In this document: positions 26,527 through 35,990 of the stretch, in pieces
How positions within the stretch are numbered: position 1 is the stretch's first letter
Layout of the letters: the number at the start of each line of letters is the position of its first letter
Origin: Marvinbryantia formatexigens
GTDB lineage: Bacteria > Bacillota > Clostridia > Oscillospirales > Ruminococcaceae
Direction: 5' to 3'
DNA: 64,000 bases
Assembly: GCA_021771035.1 (NCBI GenBank)
Contig: JAETPU010000012.1
Span: 1 to 64,000, forward strand
The notes under the pieces: generated by a model
What the model was told of the DNA's origin: nothing
Database searches by the model: none
What the model saw: only the letters and a program-made list of their open reading frames with translations
Program-made: the position numbers and the translations under genes

Positions 26527-28041
26527 CTAGTGGGATTTCAAAAAGTGCTCCAGGCATTCCTGAATCGCAGACTTTAAGGTCTCCTCAGTCTCCTTGGAAA
26601 GCTCTCCAGTCTGTGCAACCGCCTGTCCAACCTGCGGATAGGTGGAATCCATAAATTCAAAGAGCTCCTCCTGGAAAGCGAGGATCTGCTCCACCGGAAC
26701 CTGACGCAGATAGTGGTGCACCACCGCGTACAGAATCATCACCTGATGCTCCACGGAGATGGGCTCGTTTCTGCCCTGCTTGAGCACTTCCACAATCCTC
26801 TCGCCATCCGCCAGGCGGGACTTGGTATCGGAATCCAAATCCGACCCGAACTGGGCAAAGCTCTGCAGCTCCCGGTACTGGGAGTAGGCCAGCTTTAAGG
26901 AGCCCGAAACCTTTTTCATCGCCTTAATCTGGGCATTGCCGCCCACACGGGATACGGAAATTCCGGGGTTGACCGCCGGTCGCACGCCGGAGTGGAACAG
27001 TTCCGTCTCCAGGAAAATCTGTCCGTCCGTGATGGAGATAACATTGGTGGGGATATAGGCCGCTACGTCGCCCGCCTGTGTCTCGATAATGGGCAGCGCC
27101 GTCAGGGAACCGCCTCCGCTCTCCTTACTCAGGTTTGCGGCCCGCTCCAGCAGACGGGAATGCAGATAGAATACGTCTCCCGGATACGCCTCACGTCCCG
27201 GAGGCCGTTTGAGCAGCAGGGACAGGGCACGGTAAGCCACCGCGTGCTTGGACAGATCGTCGTAGACAATCAGGACGTCCTTTCCCTGATGCATAAAGTA
27301 CTCACCCATCGCGCATCCCGCATAGGGTGCGATATACTGAAGGGGCGCCAGCTCGGAGGCCGTCGCGCACACCACAATGGTGTAATCCATGGCCCCGTTC
27401 TGGGTCAGGTTTTCCACCAGCTGTGCCACGGTAGAGCGCTTCTGGCCGATTGCCACATAGATGCAGATAACATCCTTACCCTTCTGGTTGATAATAGTAT
27501 CCGTCGCCAATACGGTTTTACCGGTCTGGCGATCCCCGATAATCAGCTCCCGCTGGCCGCGGCCAATGGGAATCATGGAGTCAATCGCCTTGATACCGGT
27601 CTGCAGCGGAACCTTAACCGGTTCACGCTCAATAATGCCAGGCGCCGGGGATTCAATGGGCCTGGTTTCGGTAGCTGCTAAGATCCCTTTGCCGTCGATA
27701 GGCTGCCCCAGGGCATTGACAACTCGCCCCAGCAGGGCCTCGCCTACGGGAACCGAGACAATCCGGCCGGTTCGCCGAACGCTGTCCCCCTCCTTGACGC
27801 TTTCCTCGTCGCCAAGCATAACAACGCCCACGGAATCCTGTTCCAGGTTCTGCGCCATTCCATAGACGCCGGTGGAAAACTCCAGGAGTTCTCCGGCCAT
27901 GCACCGCTCCAGGCCATACACCTTTGCGATGCCATCGCCCACCTGGACCACGGTACCCGTGTCGCTGAGCTGGATTTTATTTTCGTAATGCTGAATCCGT
28001 TCCTTTAAAATGCCGCTAATCTCTTCCGGACGTAGCTGCAT
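26527..28041 (-). CDS. atpA: ATP synthase F1 subunit alpha
   Basis: A 504-residue non-catalytic nucleotide-binding subunit. It has the beta-barrel start (about 25-95), Walker [10 protein letters not shown] (about residue 170), the SAQLVENL-like region here as [10 protein letters not shown], and the Arg-finger segment [17 protein letters not shown]. The ATG has only a modest upstream GGTGAGAC element. Length is normal. Confidence 0.97.
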   Translation of the reverse strand: MQLRPEEISGILKERIQHYENKIQLSDTGTVVQVGDGIAKVYGLERCMAGELLEFSTGVYGMAQNLEQDSVGVVMLGDEESVKEGDSVRRTGRIVSVPVGEALLGRVVNALGQPIDGKGILAATETRPIESPAPGIIEREPVKVPLQTGIKAIDSMIPIGRGQRELIIGDRQTGKTVLATDTIINQKGKDVICIYVAIGQKRSTVAQLVENLTQNGAMDYTIVVCATASELAPLQYIAPYAGCAMGEYFMHQGKDVLIVYDDLSKHAVAYRALSLLLKRPPGREAYPGDVFYLHSRLLERAANLSKESGGGSLTALPIIETQAGDVAAYIPTNVISITDGQIFLETELFHSGVRPAVNPGISVSRVGGNAQIKAMKKVSGSLKLAYSQYRELQSFAQFGSDLDSDTKSRLADGERIVEVLKQGRNEPISVEHQVMILYAVVHHYLRQVPVEQILAFQEELFEFMDSTYPQVGQAVAQTGELSKETEETLKSAIQECLEHFLKSH

Positions 28042-28125
28042 GGTCTCACCAACTTTCCTCGTGCCATTTTATGCTGCGCCGCCCACTGGAGCAGGCGCCT
28101 GTCTGAGAAATTTCCATTCCTGCTG

Positions 28126-28665
28126 TTAAACTGAAGCTATCAGGGTCTGCCGCAGCGCATCCAACCTGGTGCGCACACTGGCGTCAAACCGCTCGTTTTC
28201 GAATTGTACCACCAGTCCGCCCAGGATATTGGGATCTACCAGCGGTTCCAGTTCCACCATCATTCCGGTCATCTCCTGCAGCTTTTGCACCAACTTATCC
28301 TTCAGGGCGTCTGTGAGCTCCACTGCTGTGGTCACCTGAGCCCGGGCAATCCGGTATTTGCACCGGTAAAGCCTGCGGTACTCCCGCACGATGGCATACA
28401 AACAGGAGGTCCGCCCCATATCCACCAGGAGTTTAAGAAAATGTACCAAATAGGGGTGTGCCTTTCCCTCAAACGCCTCGTCGATCAGTTCGAACTTCTG
28501 AGTTTTGAGCATATTGGGAACTCCCAGCAGCTGTAAAAATTCCGGGGTATCATGCAGAATCTGTTCCAGATCCTTGAGCTGCCCGAGCAGCTCGCCTTCA
28601 CATTGAGCTTCGCAGGCGGCGTCAAACAGAGATCCGGCGTATGTCACCGCCACAACGTCTTCCAT
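28126..28665 (-). CDS. atpH: ATP synthase F1 subunit delta
   Basis: A 179-residue protein with the six-helix N-terminal domain (TYAGSLFDAACEA) and the C-terminal VDPNILGGLVVQFENERFDASVRTRL typical of the peripheral-stalk OSCP/delta family. No close ribosome binding site is evident in front of the ATG, and there are gaps of about 144 bp before and 84 bp after it, unusually loose for this operon. Confidence 0.93.
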   Translation of the reverse strand: MEDVVAVTYAGSLFDAACEAQCEGELLGQLKDLEQILHDTPEFLQLLGVPNMLKTQKFELIDEAFEGKAHPYLVHFLKLLVDMGRTSCLYAIVREYRRLYRCKYRIARAQVTTAVELTDALKDKLVQKLQEMTGMMVELEPLVDPNILGGLVVQFENERFDASVRTRLDALRQTLIASV

Positions 28666-28809
28666 GTCGGATTTTTCACCCGGCCTTTCCTTTTAACATC
28701 TCATCTAAACCCAGCTGGGGCGCCTGCAGCTCGGCTGAGCGGATTTCTATCCAACTCCCAACCGGCAGGCGGCTTCCTGTGCTGCGTACATCAGGCGAAG
28801 CTGAGGTAT

Positions 28810-29319
28810 TCAGGCGTCCTTTTCCATCTCGTCGATGAGCCGGCTGATCATCTGTTCATGATCCTGGGGCTTCATCTCCTTTTCCACGACCTTCGCGGCT
28901 ATCTGCGTTGCCAGCTCGGAGATCTGAGCCTTGGTTTCCTCCAATGCTTGGCGGCGCTCCCGCTCAATCTGCTCGTCCGCCTTTTTCAGAATACCGCCCG
29001 CCTGCTGCTGTGCCTGGCGCACGACCTCTTCGCCGCGCAGCTGAGCCTTCTGATAGGCCTCCTTGACGATGGTTCCCGCCTCTTCTTTGGCTTTTGAGAG
29101 GTGTTCTTCGTATTCCTCCCGCATCTGCAGTGCCTGGCTTTTCGCAGCATCAGCCTCGCTGATGGTCTGTTTCACCTCGTCCTCGCGCTCCTGCAACACC
29201 TTTTTCACAGGCTTAAACAGCAGCTTTTTCACTAAGAAAAAGAGGATCAGCAGGTTTCCCCAGGTCATCAGCAGCGTCCAGACATCGATGGACACAAATG
29301 ACATATGTTCCCCTGGCAT
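28810..29319 (-). CDS. atpF: ATP synthase Fo subunit b
   Basis: A 169-residue stator protein with one N-terminal membrane helix (about residues 10-30, TLLMTWGNLLILFFLVKKLL) and a long charged coiled coil. It forms the peripheral stalk. The ATG at 29319 has GGAGG 7 bp upstream; an ATG six codons earlier overlaps that site and is rejected. Confidence 0.94.
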   Translation of the reverse strand: MPGEHMSFVSIDVWTLLMTWGNLLILFFLVKKLLFKPVKKVLQEREDEVKQTISEADAAKSQALQMREEYEEHLSKAKEEAGTIVKEAYQKAQLRGEEVVRQAQQQAGGILKKADEQIERERRQALEETKAQISELATQIAAKVVEKEMKPQDHEQMISRLIDEMEKDA

Positions 29320-29356
29320 CCGTGTGCCTCCTTCCAAACCGCGCCAACGGCAATTT

Positions 29357-29653
<297 letters not shown>

Positions 29654-29767
29654 TTAACTGAACCGGGACAGCGTTTCCCGGATGGGATCCTTCTTCTCAT
29701 GAGGGGCCGCCGAATACAGGCGCTGTAACAAAAATTCTCTGGATACAGCAGACTTCGCACCCCGCGG

Positions 29768-30490
29768 CTACTCCTCCATCACATTGGCTACAAACACCAT
29801 CGTGAGCATACAGAAGATAAACGCCTGCAAAAAACTGGTGAATAAATCGAAGTAAATGGATAAAATTGCCGGCAGGCCAAGCTGCAGAATGGGGATGGAC
29901 TGTATAAACGCATTGGGGATCCAACCCAGCAGCAGCGTACTTGCCGAAGCCAGCGCGCCATAGATCAAACTGGTAATGACCACGCCGGCCGCGATATTTC
30001 CGAAATGACGGAAACTCATGGAGATGGGGTTCACCGCTTCGGAAATAATGTTCATGGGAAGCAAAAGCGGCATGGGCTGCACAAAGCCCTTGAGATAGCC
30101 CTTGACGCCATGGGTGCGGATATTGTAGTACTGAATCATGAAAAAGGTGACCAGCGCCCAGCCCAGGGTGGTGTTCAGATCTGCTGTCAGAGGCCTCATT
30201 CCCAAAAGGCTGCTCAGGCTGCCCAGCAGGGAAAACGCGAACAGGGTGGCAATATAGGGGGCAAATTTCCTGCCCTTTTTGCCCATGGTTTGATCCACCA
30301 GGTTTTCCACCATCAAAACCAGCTTTTCGGCGATTACCTGCCTGCCCTTTGGAATCTTCTGCATCTTGTGTGTGAGAAATTTACACAGAATGGCGATAGC
30401 CGCCATAATGATCCAGGAGTTCACAATGGTTTCCGTCACTGGAATTCCGCCGAACAGCGGAATTACGAAGATAATTTGCGGTCCTTCCAA
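29768..30490 (-). CDS. atpB: ATP synthase Fo subunit a
   Basis: A 240-residue membrane protein with about six helices. The stator arginine lies in ISMSFRHFGNIAAG, and the C-terminal LGLPAILSIYFDLFTSFLQAFIF is the conserved ion-channel helix pair. It provides the ion half-channels facing the c-ring. Its start overlaps the end of atpI by 28 bp. Confidence 0.96.
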   Translation of the reverse strand: MEGPQIIFVIPLFGGIPVTETIVNSWIIMAAIAILCKFLTHKMQKIPKGRQVIAEKLVLMVENLVDQTMGKKGRKFAPYIATLFAFSLLGSLSSLLGMRPLTADLNTTLGWALVTFFMIQYYNIRTHGVKGYLKGFVQPMPLLLPMNIISEAVNPISMSFRHFGNIAAGVVITSLIYGALASASTLLLGWIPNAFIQSIPILQLGLPAILSIYFDLFTSFLQAFIFCMLTMVFVANVMEE

Positions 30491-30870
30491 CCGTATCCCT
30501 CCTTTCCGAAAATTGCCCGCAGAATAATTGCCGCATTGGGGAACAGCAGGGGAATTACTACGCCCAGGGCGTGAACCTGCGGGGACACCAGCGCCAGATA
30601 GAGAATACCCGCCAATAAAAGCATCCGCACGGCATAGGAAACTCCCATTACCAGCTGGGCACGCCGGGGTTTGCCCTTATTCAGCGCCAGTGAGGCCGAA
30701 ACCGCCAGAAGCTGAAAATTCAGCACAGAGGCTGCCGCTCCGATTAGAATCCCCACCAGCATTTCCCCGCTCATCAGGCCGAAAGGCCATAGAATAAGCC
30801 CCAGCAGGATGCTGCCTGCCAGGACGCATACCCCCACAAAACGGATTTCATGGCGAATGGGTTGTTCCAT
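30463..30870 (-). CDS. atpI: ATP synthase subunit I-like membrane protein
   Basis: A 135-residue protein with four membrane helices, matching the AtpI (uncI-like) assembly proteins that precede atpB in many operons. In Na+-ATPases AtpI helps assemble the c-ring. The frame is open upstream, but GAAGGAGGG and spacing point to the ATG at 30870 (MEQPIRHEIRFVG). It overlaps the upstream atpZ-like gene by 23 bp and atpB by 28 bp. Confidence 0.8.
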   Translation of the reverse strand: MEQPIRHEIRFVGVCVLAGSILLGLILWPFGLMSGEMLVGILIGAAASVLNFQLLAVSASLALNKGKPRRAQLVMGVSYAVRMLLLAGILYLALVSPQVHALGVVIPLLFPNAAIILRAIFGKEGYGWKDRKLSS

Positions 30871-31135
30871 CGTCCCTGGTCTCCCTCCTTCTTCTGGTCT
30901 GTGCCAGAGCCTGCCTGCAAAACTGCCACAGGCCTCCGGCCGCTCCCAGCAGCCCCAGCAGAATCCCCAGCAAAACAACCCAGCCGCCCAGCAAAAACTT
31001 TTTCTGAAGCCAGAGAGAACCGGCGACTCCCAATACCAATGGAAGCGCCATATTCAGCCCCAGCTGGGCAATTTGCGTGAGATTGCGAAGAACATTGAAC
31101 CAAGCCTTGGGCGGCTGATTTTGCTCCAAAGACAT
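30848..31135 (-). CDS. AtpZ-like (F0F1-ATPase gene 1) membrane protein
   Basis: A 95-residue protein with two membrane helices (about residues 20-42 and 46-68) and a basic C-terminus (RRRRET). Size, topology and first position in the operon fit the AtpZ/'gene 1' family, which partners AtpI and has been linked to Mg2+/Ca2+ transport or c-ring assembly. The start is uncertain: ATG 31135 has a GAGGA about 12 bp upstream, while a GTG seven codons earlier has no binding site. Confidence 0.7.
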   Translation of the reverse strand: MSLEQNQPPKAWFNVLRNLTQIAQLGLNMALPLVLGVAGSLWLQKKFLLGGWVVLLGILLGLLGAAGGLWQFCRQALAQTRRRRETRDDGTTHSP

Positions 31136-31184
31136 CCCCCCTGCAAAATTCCTCACAATTCAGGAAGAATTTTGTTTTAAATCC

Positions 31185-31213
31185 ATTATATCGAATCTTC
31201 CTTGTGATTTCAA
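31185..31213 (-). promoter_or_regulatory. Promoter of the ATP synthase operon (proximal)
   Basis: Minus-strand -35 TTGAAA (31208-31213), 17-bp spacer and perfect -10 TATAAT (31185-31190), about 50 bp before the first gene. Confidence 0.82.
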
Positions 31214-31277
31214 ATAATTATTTTTTTAACGAAGAATTGGTTTTTATCCATTTTGACTTTTGTCCGCCGGACCAGAA

Positions 31278-31331
31278 TGACCAATAGTCATTTACAAATC
31301 CTGTTATACCACAAAAATGACTGGTAGTCAA
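31278..31331 (-). promoter_or_regulatory. Distal promoter flanked by two TetR-like operators
   Basis: Minus-strand -35 TTGACT (31326-31331), 17-bp spacer, -10 TATAAC (31303-31308). Two palindromes of the form TGAC-N5-GTCA (31278-31290 and 31318-31330) lie 40 bp apart, one overlapping the -35 box and one just past the -10. This layout suits repression by a dimeric TetR-family protein. Confidence 0.6.
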
Positions 31332-31822
31332 TATCCGGCTGCCTTTCAGGCCCCGGCACAGGATAAAATTCCCCGGCATCAGTGTCAAAAAGGGCACCTG
31401 TACTCTCAGTATCGTCCAAAGCGCGGAAAAATAAACCGGATTAGGCAAGGTACCAGGCTGTAAACCGGGATAGCGCTTCCGTTTACACAAAAATCACCTG
31501 CCGTCCACGCATTTGCTCTCCCTGTGAGCGCCGCAAAACGCAATGCCGCCGCACCCCTAAAAAAGCCCTCAGAAGCCATACCCGCTGTTCTCTGAACCGA
31601 AAACGATAGGGGCGGCGCTGTGTATTTTTTGACCTCCAAATCAGATCCGGCGTAATCCTAGAAGGCATATGATTCCCGGGACTCCATCCAATTTTTGATA
31701 GCCCTGCCCCTGGCATGGCCGCTCATCCCAGTTCCAGCTTCCGGCACGGCAGCTCAGCCACCGCGGGCAAAGTTCCGGTCTATGCCCCGAACGTGCTCCT
31801 TTCGTTGCCAGGTCTACCGGCC

Positions 31823-32641
31823 TTATCGATCCGAGGGCTGTATGGACAAAAGCCAGCGGGTATATTCCAGGCTCAGGCGCAAATCCTCATAGGGGTCCCG
31901 CTCATAGGAGAGGTCATGATCCATCACGAACCACTCCGGGCGGCAGTTCAGGCACAACGGCATCAGCTTCGGCAGATTCAGAATGCCGTAACCGGTGGGG
32001 CGGAATTCGAAATGCCCTCGCTGGGCTGTTCCCCGGGCGGGGACAAACTCCCGCACCCTGCCCAGCTTAGAAGTATCGGAAGCATAATAATCCTTGAGAT
32101 GGATAACCGGACAGCGGTCCGCAAAGGCCTTCAGATAGCGCTCGTAGCTGCCGCCGCCAATTTCGATCCAGCCCAAATCGGGCTCCAGCGCCAGGCTCTG
32201 GGGACGGGTGTGCGTCAGGATATACTCCAGCACCTCCATCCCCTCTTTATGCTCAATCAGTTCCCCATCGTGGTTGTGGTACAGCAGCCGAATCCCTGTC
32301 TGCACGGCCTTTTGGGCCAATTCATCCAGTCTGCTGCTCACCGCGCCAAACTCCTCTAAAGGCAGCTCCGAGACCGTCAGAAACCGGCACCCCACCTGCC
32401 GGTGGAACTCCAGCACCTCCTGTGGCCGGGCACTCAATTCCCCAAACGGCACATGGTTTCCCAGGGCTTCCAAGCCCTCCCGGTCCAGCATGGCGCGCAC
32501 CTGCTGGGCGCTATGGCCGAAAAAGCCCAGAAATTCAACCCCGTCAAACCCAATCTGAGCCAGACGGTGCAGCACAGCGGCCAAATCCCTTTCACAGTCC
32601 TCCCGTACGAGATACAATGGAGACGCCAATCGGATCGCCAT
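31823..32641 (-). CDS. Sugar phosphate isomerase/epimerase (AP2Ec TIM barrel)
   Basis: A 272-residue protein of the xylose isomerase-like TIM-barrel family. Metal-ligand segments are visible: GFDGVEFLGFFGHSA, LLYHNHDGEL, LALEPDLGWIEIGG and VIHLKDYY, plus a final MDHDLS. Members epimerise or isomerise sugars, inositol derivatives or act in carbohydrate catabolism. The ATG at 32641 has AGGAGG 7 bp upstream; an earlier ATG in the same frame lacks a site. It lies downstream of the UroD-like and aldo-keto reductase genes and probably shares their catabolic role. Confidence 0.85.
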   Translation of the reverse strand: MAIRLASPLYLVREDCERDLAAVLHRLAQIGFDGVEFLGFFGHSAQQVRAMLDREGLEALGNHVPFGELSARPQEVLEFHRQVGCRFLTVSELPLEEFGAVSSRLDELAQKAVQTGIRLLYHNHDGELIEHKEGMEVLEYILTHTRPQSLALEPDLGWIEIGGGSYERYLKAFADRCPVIHLKDYYASDTSKLGRVREFVPARGTAQRGHFEFRPTGYGILNLPKLMPLCLNCRPEWFVMDHDLSYERDPYEDLRLSLEYTRWLLSIQPSDR

Positions 32642-33076
32642 CACAATTCCTCCTATCCGTGCCCGCGCACGCCCCTGACACAACATTTGGGCAGCACGTG
32701 ATTATGTATCATCTTGCATTCTCTGCGCGTTTTGCACCCCGGTTACGGTACGACAGGCAATCAGAATCCCCGCCGGTTCCGGCGTTGCGGAACCATATCC
32801 GCACAAAACGCCGCTCTCCGGGGGACTCCGGCTGCCGGCCAAACAGCGGCTGTCCTCAACGGAAGGCGAACCGCAGAACATTCCGTTTTTTCCGGTTTTA
32901 AGGGGCACATCGCTCACACTGGGCGTGGTTCGGGCGTTTTCAAATAGCAGCACAGCAAGAGGGAATGGAACATAGCTGCCCCATCCCCCTGCGGTACTCA
33001 GGCATCGCGGACGCCGGGCGGTCGGAATTTCCCCCGCCTGCCGTTATCCTTCCCGTTTGCCTGTCTGTTTTCGCTG
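32642..33076. other. Non-coding gap
   Basis: About 435 bp between two minus-strand genes. Nothing recognisable; frames at 32422-32953 lack binding sites and domains. Confidence 0.5.
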
Positions 33077-34039
33077 TCAGGTATCCTCCAGGGCTTGGAC
33101 AACCCAATCAAACCGGCTGAAATCCACATCCGGCGAGATGGTGCAGTCCGCTCCCAATATCAGTCCCCGGGTATCCCCCGCCGCGGCGCGGTACTCCTCC
33201 ACGGTCCTGCGAGTGAATGCCTGGACTTCCTCCTTGGTGCCGCTGTATAATACACCGCCCTTGCGGTTGTCAAAGCCTCCGGCCACGGTTTTTCCATGGA
33301 AGAATTCCCGGCCCTGGGCAAGGCTCATATTTTCAATAAAGACCGCCCAGTTCACCGCCTTGGCGGGATAATCGCTCCACAACTCCAGCCGGTTGGGATC
33401 CCCCGCCCAGCCGCAGCAGTGAATCATGTTATAGGGAGAATTCCTGTTGGCCTCATGGAGAACGCTCAGCTCGCTGGGGGCAATCCAGGAACGGTATTCC
33501 TCTTCCGTGAAGCGGTCCTTCTCGCCGCCCTGCAGGCAAAAGTAAATCCCGGTACAGCCGGCCTCTTCCACCACCAGCCGGGAGAGCTCCGCCACATCCT
33601 GGGAGATGATCTTCATCCCCTCCATCACCGACTCGGGATCCTCGCGCAGATGGGCCATGACCATCTCCTCCCCGCACCAGCGGATGACGGAGAAGGGGGC
33701 AAAGATGTTGTATAACGTACAGCGATCCGGCGCCAGCGCCTCGTTGACCCGTTTGGCCCGCTCCAGCTGATCGGCGATATAGGCGCCCTGGCGGCCCACC
33801 GGACGGATTTTTCTCCAGTCCGAAGCCTTTTTGACTCCATAATCCATGGGCGGACGGAAATACCCGTCGCACATAATCTTCGCATAATCCATGCGGCTGT
33901 GCTGATAGTAGTTTAAATGTGCCTGGATGCAGGGCTCGCCGAACATTTCATCCCCGGTGAAATGAAACCAAAACCCCACTGGAACCCGATCGACTTCCTT
34001 GGCGTCAAATGCCGCCAAAACCCGTTCTCTGCGATTCAT
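33077..34039 (-). CDS. Uroporphyrinogen decarboxylase-family protein
   Basis: A 320-residue UroD-fold TIM barrel. The start MNRRERVLAAFDAKEVDRVPVGFW and later HCCGWAG and the C-terminal TRGLILGADCTISPDVDF are typical of UroD-like proteins that are not heme enzymes. In anaerobes this group includes MtaA-type corrinoid methyltransferases; a His-Cys-Cys stretch in the metal-site region fits zinc binding. The gene is 38 bp downstream of the aldo-keto reductase gene, so it is probably part of a substrate-degradation operon rather than heme synthesis. Specific substrate unknown. Confidence 0.85.
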   Translation of the reverse strand: MNRRERVLAAFDAKEVDRVPVGFWFHFTGDEMFGEPCIQAHLNYYQHSRMDYAKIMCDGYFRPPMDYGVKKASDWRKIRPVGRQGAYIADQLERAKRVNEALAPDRCTLYNIFAPFSVIRWCGEEMVMAHLREDPESVMEGMKIISQDVAELSRLVVEEAGCTGIYFCLQGGEKDRFTEEEYRSWIAPSELSVLHEANRNSPYNMIHCCGWAGDPNRLELWSDYPAKAVNWAVFIENMSLAQGREFFHGKTVAGGFDNRKGGVLYSGTKEEVQAFTRRTVEEYRAAAGDTRGLILGADCTISPDVDFSRFDWVVQALEDT

Positions 34040-34077
34040 GCCGTTTCTCCTTCCATACTCCGTTTCATAAACGTAAC

Positions 34078-35067
34078 TCAGCCGTTCAGAATGGAATCAA
34101 TCTGTGCCAGCTCCTCGGGAGTGAATTCCAGGTGATCCAGCGCCCGTACATTTTCTTCGATCTGTTCCAGACGGCTTGCGCCGATGATCACGGAGGTCAT
34201 CTGCTCCTGACGCAGGATCCAGGCCAGCGCCAGCTGCGGCAGGCTCTGTCCCCTGAGCTTGGCAATTTCGTTGAGACGTTTGGCCTTCTCAACCTTTTCG
34301 GGTGTTACGGACTCCGGCTTTAAAAATACGCTGGGGCCGCCCGCGCGGGAATCCTCGGGAATCCCGGAGAAGTATTTGGTGGTCAAAAGCCCCTGGGCCA
34401 GCGGTGAGAACGCGATGGCGCCTACCCCTGTTTCCTCCAGAACATCCAAAAGCCCATCCTCGACCCAGCGGTTGAACATGGAGTAGGACGGCTGGTGAAT
34501 CAGGCAGTGCACCCCCATCTTTTTCAAAGTTTCGATGGCGGTTTTGGCATCCTGGGCCTTATAATTGGAGATGCCCACATACAGCGCCTTTCCCTGGCGG
34601 ACCGCTGTGGCAAGGGCGTCCATGGTCTCCTCGATGGGGGTATCCGGATCCGGGCGGTGATGATAGAAGATATCCACATAGTCCAGCTTCATGCGCTGCA
34701 GGCTTTGATCCAAGCTTGCCAGCAGATTCTTCTTGGAGCCCCACTCCCCATAGGGGCCGGGCCACATATAATAGCCGGCCTTGGAGGAGATGATGAGTTC
34801 ATCCCGGTATGGGCGCAGATCCTTTTCCAGAATCTGTCCGAAAGTTTCCTCTGCCGATCCGGCGGGAGGCCCATAGTTGTTGGCCAAATCAAAGTGGGTA
34901 ATCCCCAAGTCAAAGGCCCCCAGCACCATCCTGCGGCTGTTTTCAAACACATTGCTGCCGCCGAAATTCTGCCACAGCCCCAGGGAAATCCGGGGCAGCA
35001 GAATCCCGCTTTTTCCGCACCGTTTATACTTCATGGTATCATAACGTGCCTCATTTGCCACATACAT
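34078..35067 (-). CDS. Aldo/keto reductase, YghZ-like
   Basis: A 329-residue (alpha/beta)8 NADPH-dependent reductase. It begins MYVANEARYDTMKYKRCGKSG and shows LPRISLGLWQNFGG, the catalytic Asp/Tyr segment FDLANNYGPPAGSAE, DELIISSKAGY and YHHRPDPDTP, closest to the YghZ/L-glyceraldehyde 3-phosphate reductase branch. The ATG at 35067 follows AAGGGAG and is 65 bp from a consensus promoter. Leads the operon with the UroD-like gene. Confidence 0.9.
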   Translation of the reverse strand: MYVANEARYDTMKYKRCGKSGILLPRISLGLWQNFGGSNVFENSRRMVLGAFDLGITHFDLANNYGPPAGSAEETFGQILEKDLRPYRDELIISSKAGYYMWPGPYGEWGSKKNLLASLDQSLQRMKLDYVDIFYHHRPDPDTPIEETMDALATAVRQGKALYVGISNYKAQDAKTAIETLKKMGVHCLIHQPSYSMFNRWVEDGLLDVLEETGVGAIAFSPLAQGLLTTKYFSGIPEDSRAGGPSVFLKPESVTPEKVEKAKRLNEIAKLRGQSLPQLALAWILRQEQMTSVIIGASRLEQIEENVRALDHLEFTPEELAQIDSILNG

Positions 35068-35131
35068 CGCTGTATCGCTCCCTTCAGAAATAGACAATTT
35101 TCTCAAATAAAGAAAACCATTTTCCCGGATT

Positions 35132-35160
35132 ATTGTATCGTTTTTACTATGCGAAGTCAA
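35132..35160 (-). promoter_or_regulatory. Promoter of the aldo/keto reductase operon
   Basis: Minus-strand -35 TTGACT (35155-35160), 17-bp spacer, -10 TACAAT (35132-35137). Confidence 0.78.
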
Positions 35161-35250
35161 TTGACAGAACCGTTCATCTTTCCAAAGGAATTTTGGCGAT
35201 TGAAACAAGGAAATCCCATCCCCGCTTTCAAATGGGGATGGGATTTTGCG

Positions 35251-35718
35251 CTATCTGGATGCCGGGGTGTCCGGGCGCTTGCGCCGAATCCAGGAACAGG
35301 TCACCCCATCCTGCGGACTCATCCACCGCCAAAAGCCTCGCAGGGGGAGAACATTTCTGCCATTGGACAGATAAAACCGGCCGAATAACCCCGGGCGCAC
35401 CCGCAGGCAGCCGGCACCGTCAAATCCCAGGTAAATCAGCCTTCCCGAAAACGGAAACGCCAGGGCCGGGAGCTTTTCCAATACATCCACTTCCCCGGAA
35501 ATGCCTGGATAGATGAGAATCTCATCCCCGGTGGAAAGGCTGAGCTTGAGCCATTTGTCCTGGATTCGCGCACTGAGAAGCTTTGCGGAACAAATACGCG
35601 CCCCAAACTCCTCAGGGGAAAGATTCATCCACGGATTCGGGCGCGCCGCTAAAAGCCGGCCAATCTCCCGGCCGGCAAACTGAAGATTCATCTGCTGCGC
35701 AATCTGCGCCAGCTCCAT
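35251..35718 (-). CDS. Fpg/Nei N-terminal-domain-like protein, short
   Basis: A 155-residue protein whose body (SAKLLSARIQDKWLKLSLSTGDEILIYPGISG and the beta strands after it) resembles the N-terminal beta-sandwich of formamidopyrimidine-DNA glycosylases. The protein is about half the family length: the helix-two-turn-helix and zinc-finger domains are absent. It starts MELAQIAQQM, so the catalytic Pro that follows Met in true Fpg enzymes is missing. It is therefore unlikely to be an active glycosylase; a truncated or repurposed relative is my reading. The ATG at 35718 has GGGAGG upstream. The similarity is weak enough to leave the family open. Confidence 0.45.
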   Translation of the reverse strand: MELAQIAQQMNLQFAGREIGRLLAARPNPWMNLSPEEFGARICSAKLLSARIQDKWLKLSLSTGDEILIYPGISGEVDVLEKLPALAFPFSGRLIYLGFDGAGCLRVRPGLFGRFYLSNGRNVLPLRGFWRWMSPQDGVTCSWIRRKRPDTPASR

Positions 35719-35926
35719 GCATGACACCTCCCGATCCATACCGAAAATCCGGCAGCGGCAAACACTGCGCCCGCCGGAGCCCTGCACTGTCCTTCGGAAA
35801 ACCGCTCTCTACAGCCCGCTGAAAACCGTAATTCCTTGTACATTTGTGCAAAAATCCTACTGATATCCTATCATATTTTTATCGATTCATCAATCATAAT
35901 CCAAAACTTAAGATTTTGACCGCCTC

Positions 35927-35968
35927 TTGACTTTTTGTATTGTTTATATTATTGTAAATAATACAAAA
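35927..35968 (+). promoter_or_regulatory. Promoter and GntR (YtrA-type) operator
   Basis: -35 TTGACT (35927-35932), 17-bp spacer, -10 TATTGT (35950-35955). Overlapping it is an inverted repeat with 14-nt arms TTTTGTATTGTTTA (35933-35946) and TAAATAATACAAAA (35955-35968), with one mismatch. Position implies autorepression by the next gene. Confidence 0.75.
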
Positions 35969-35990
35969 TAGCTGATAGGAGGCATTCGGC

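Larger units (their letters stand above)
31136..31822. other. Intergenic region upstream of the ATP synthase operon
   Basis: About 690 bp with no supported gene; the promoters and operators at 31185-31331 are the only clear signals. The rest may be decayed coding DNA. Confidence 0.5.
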
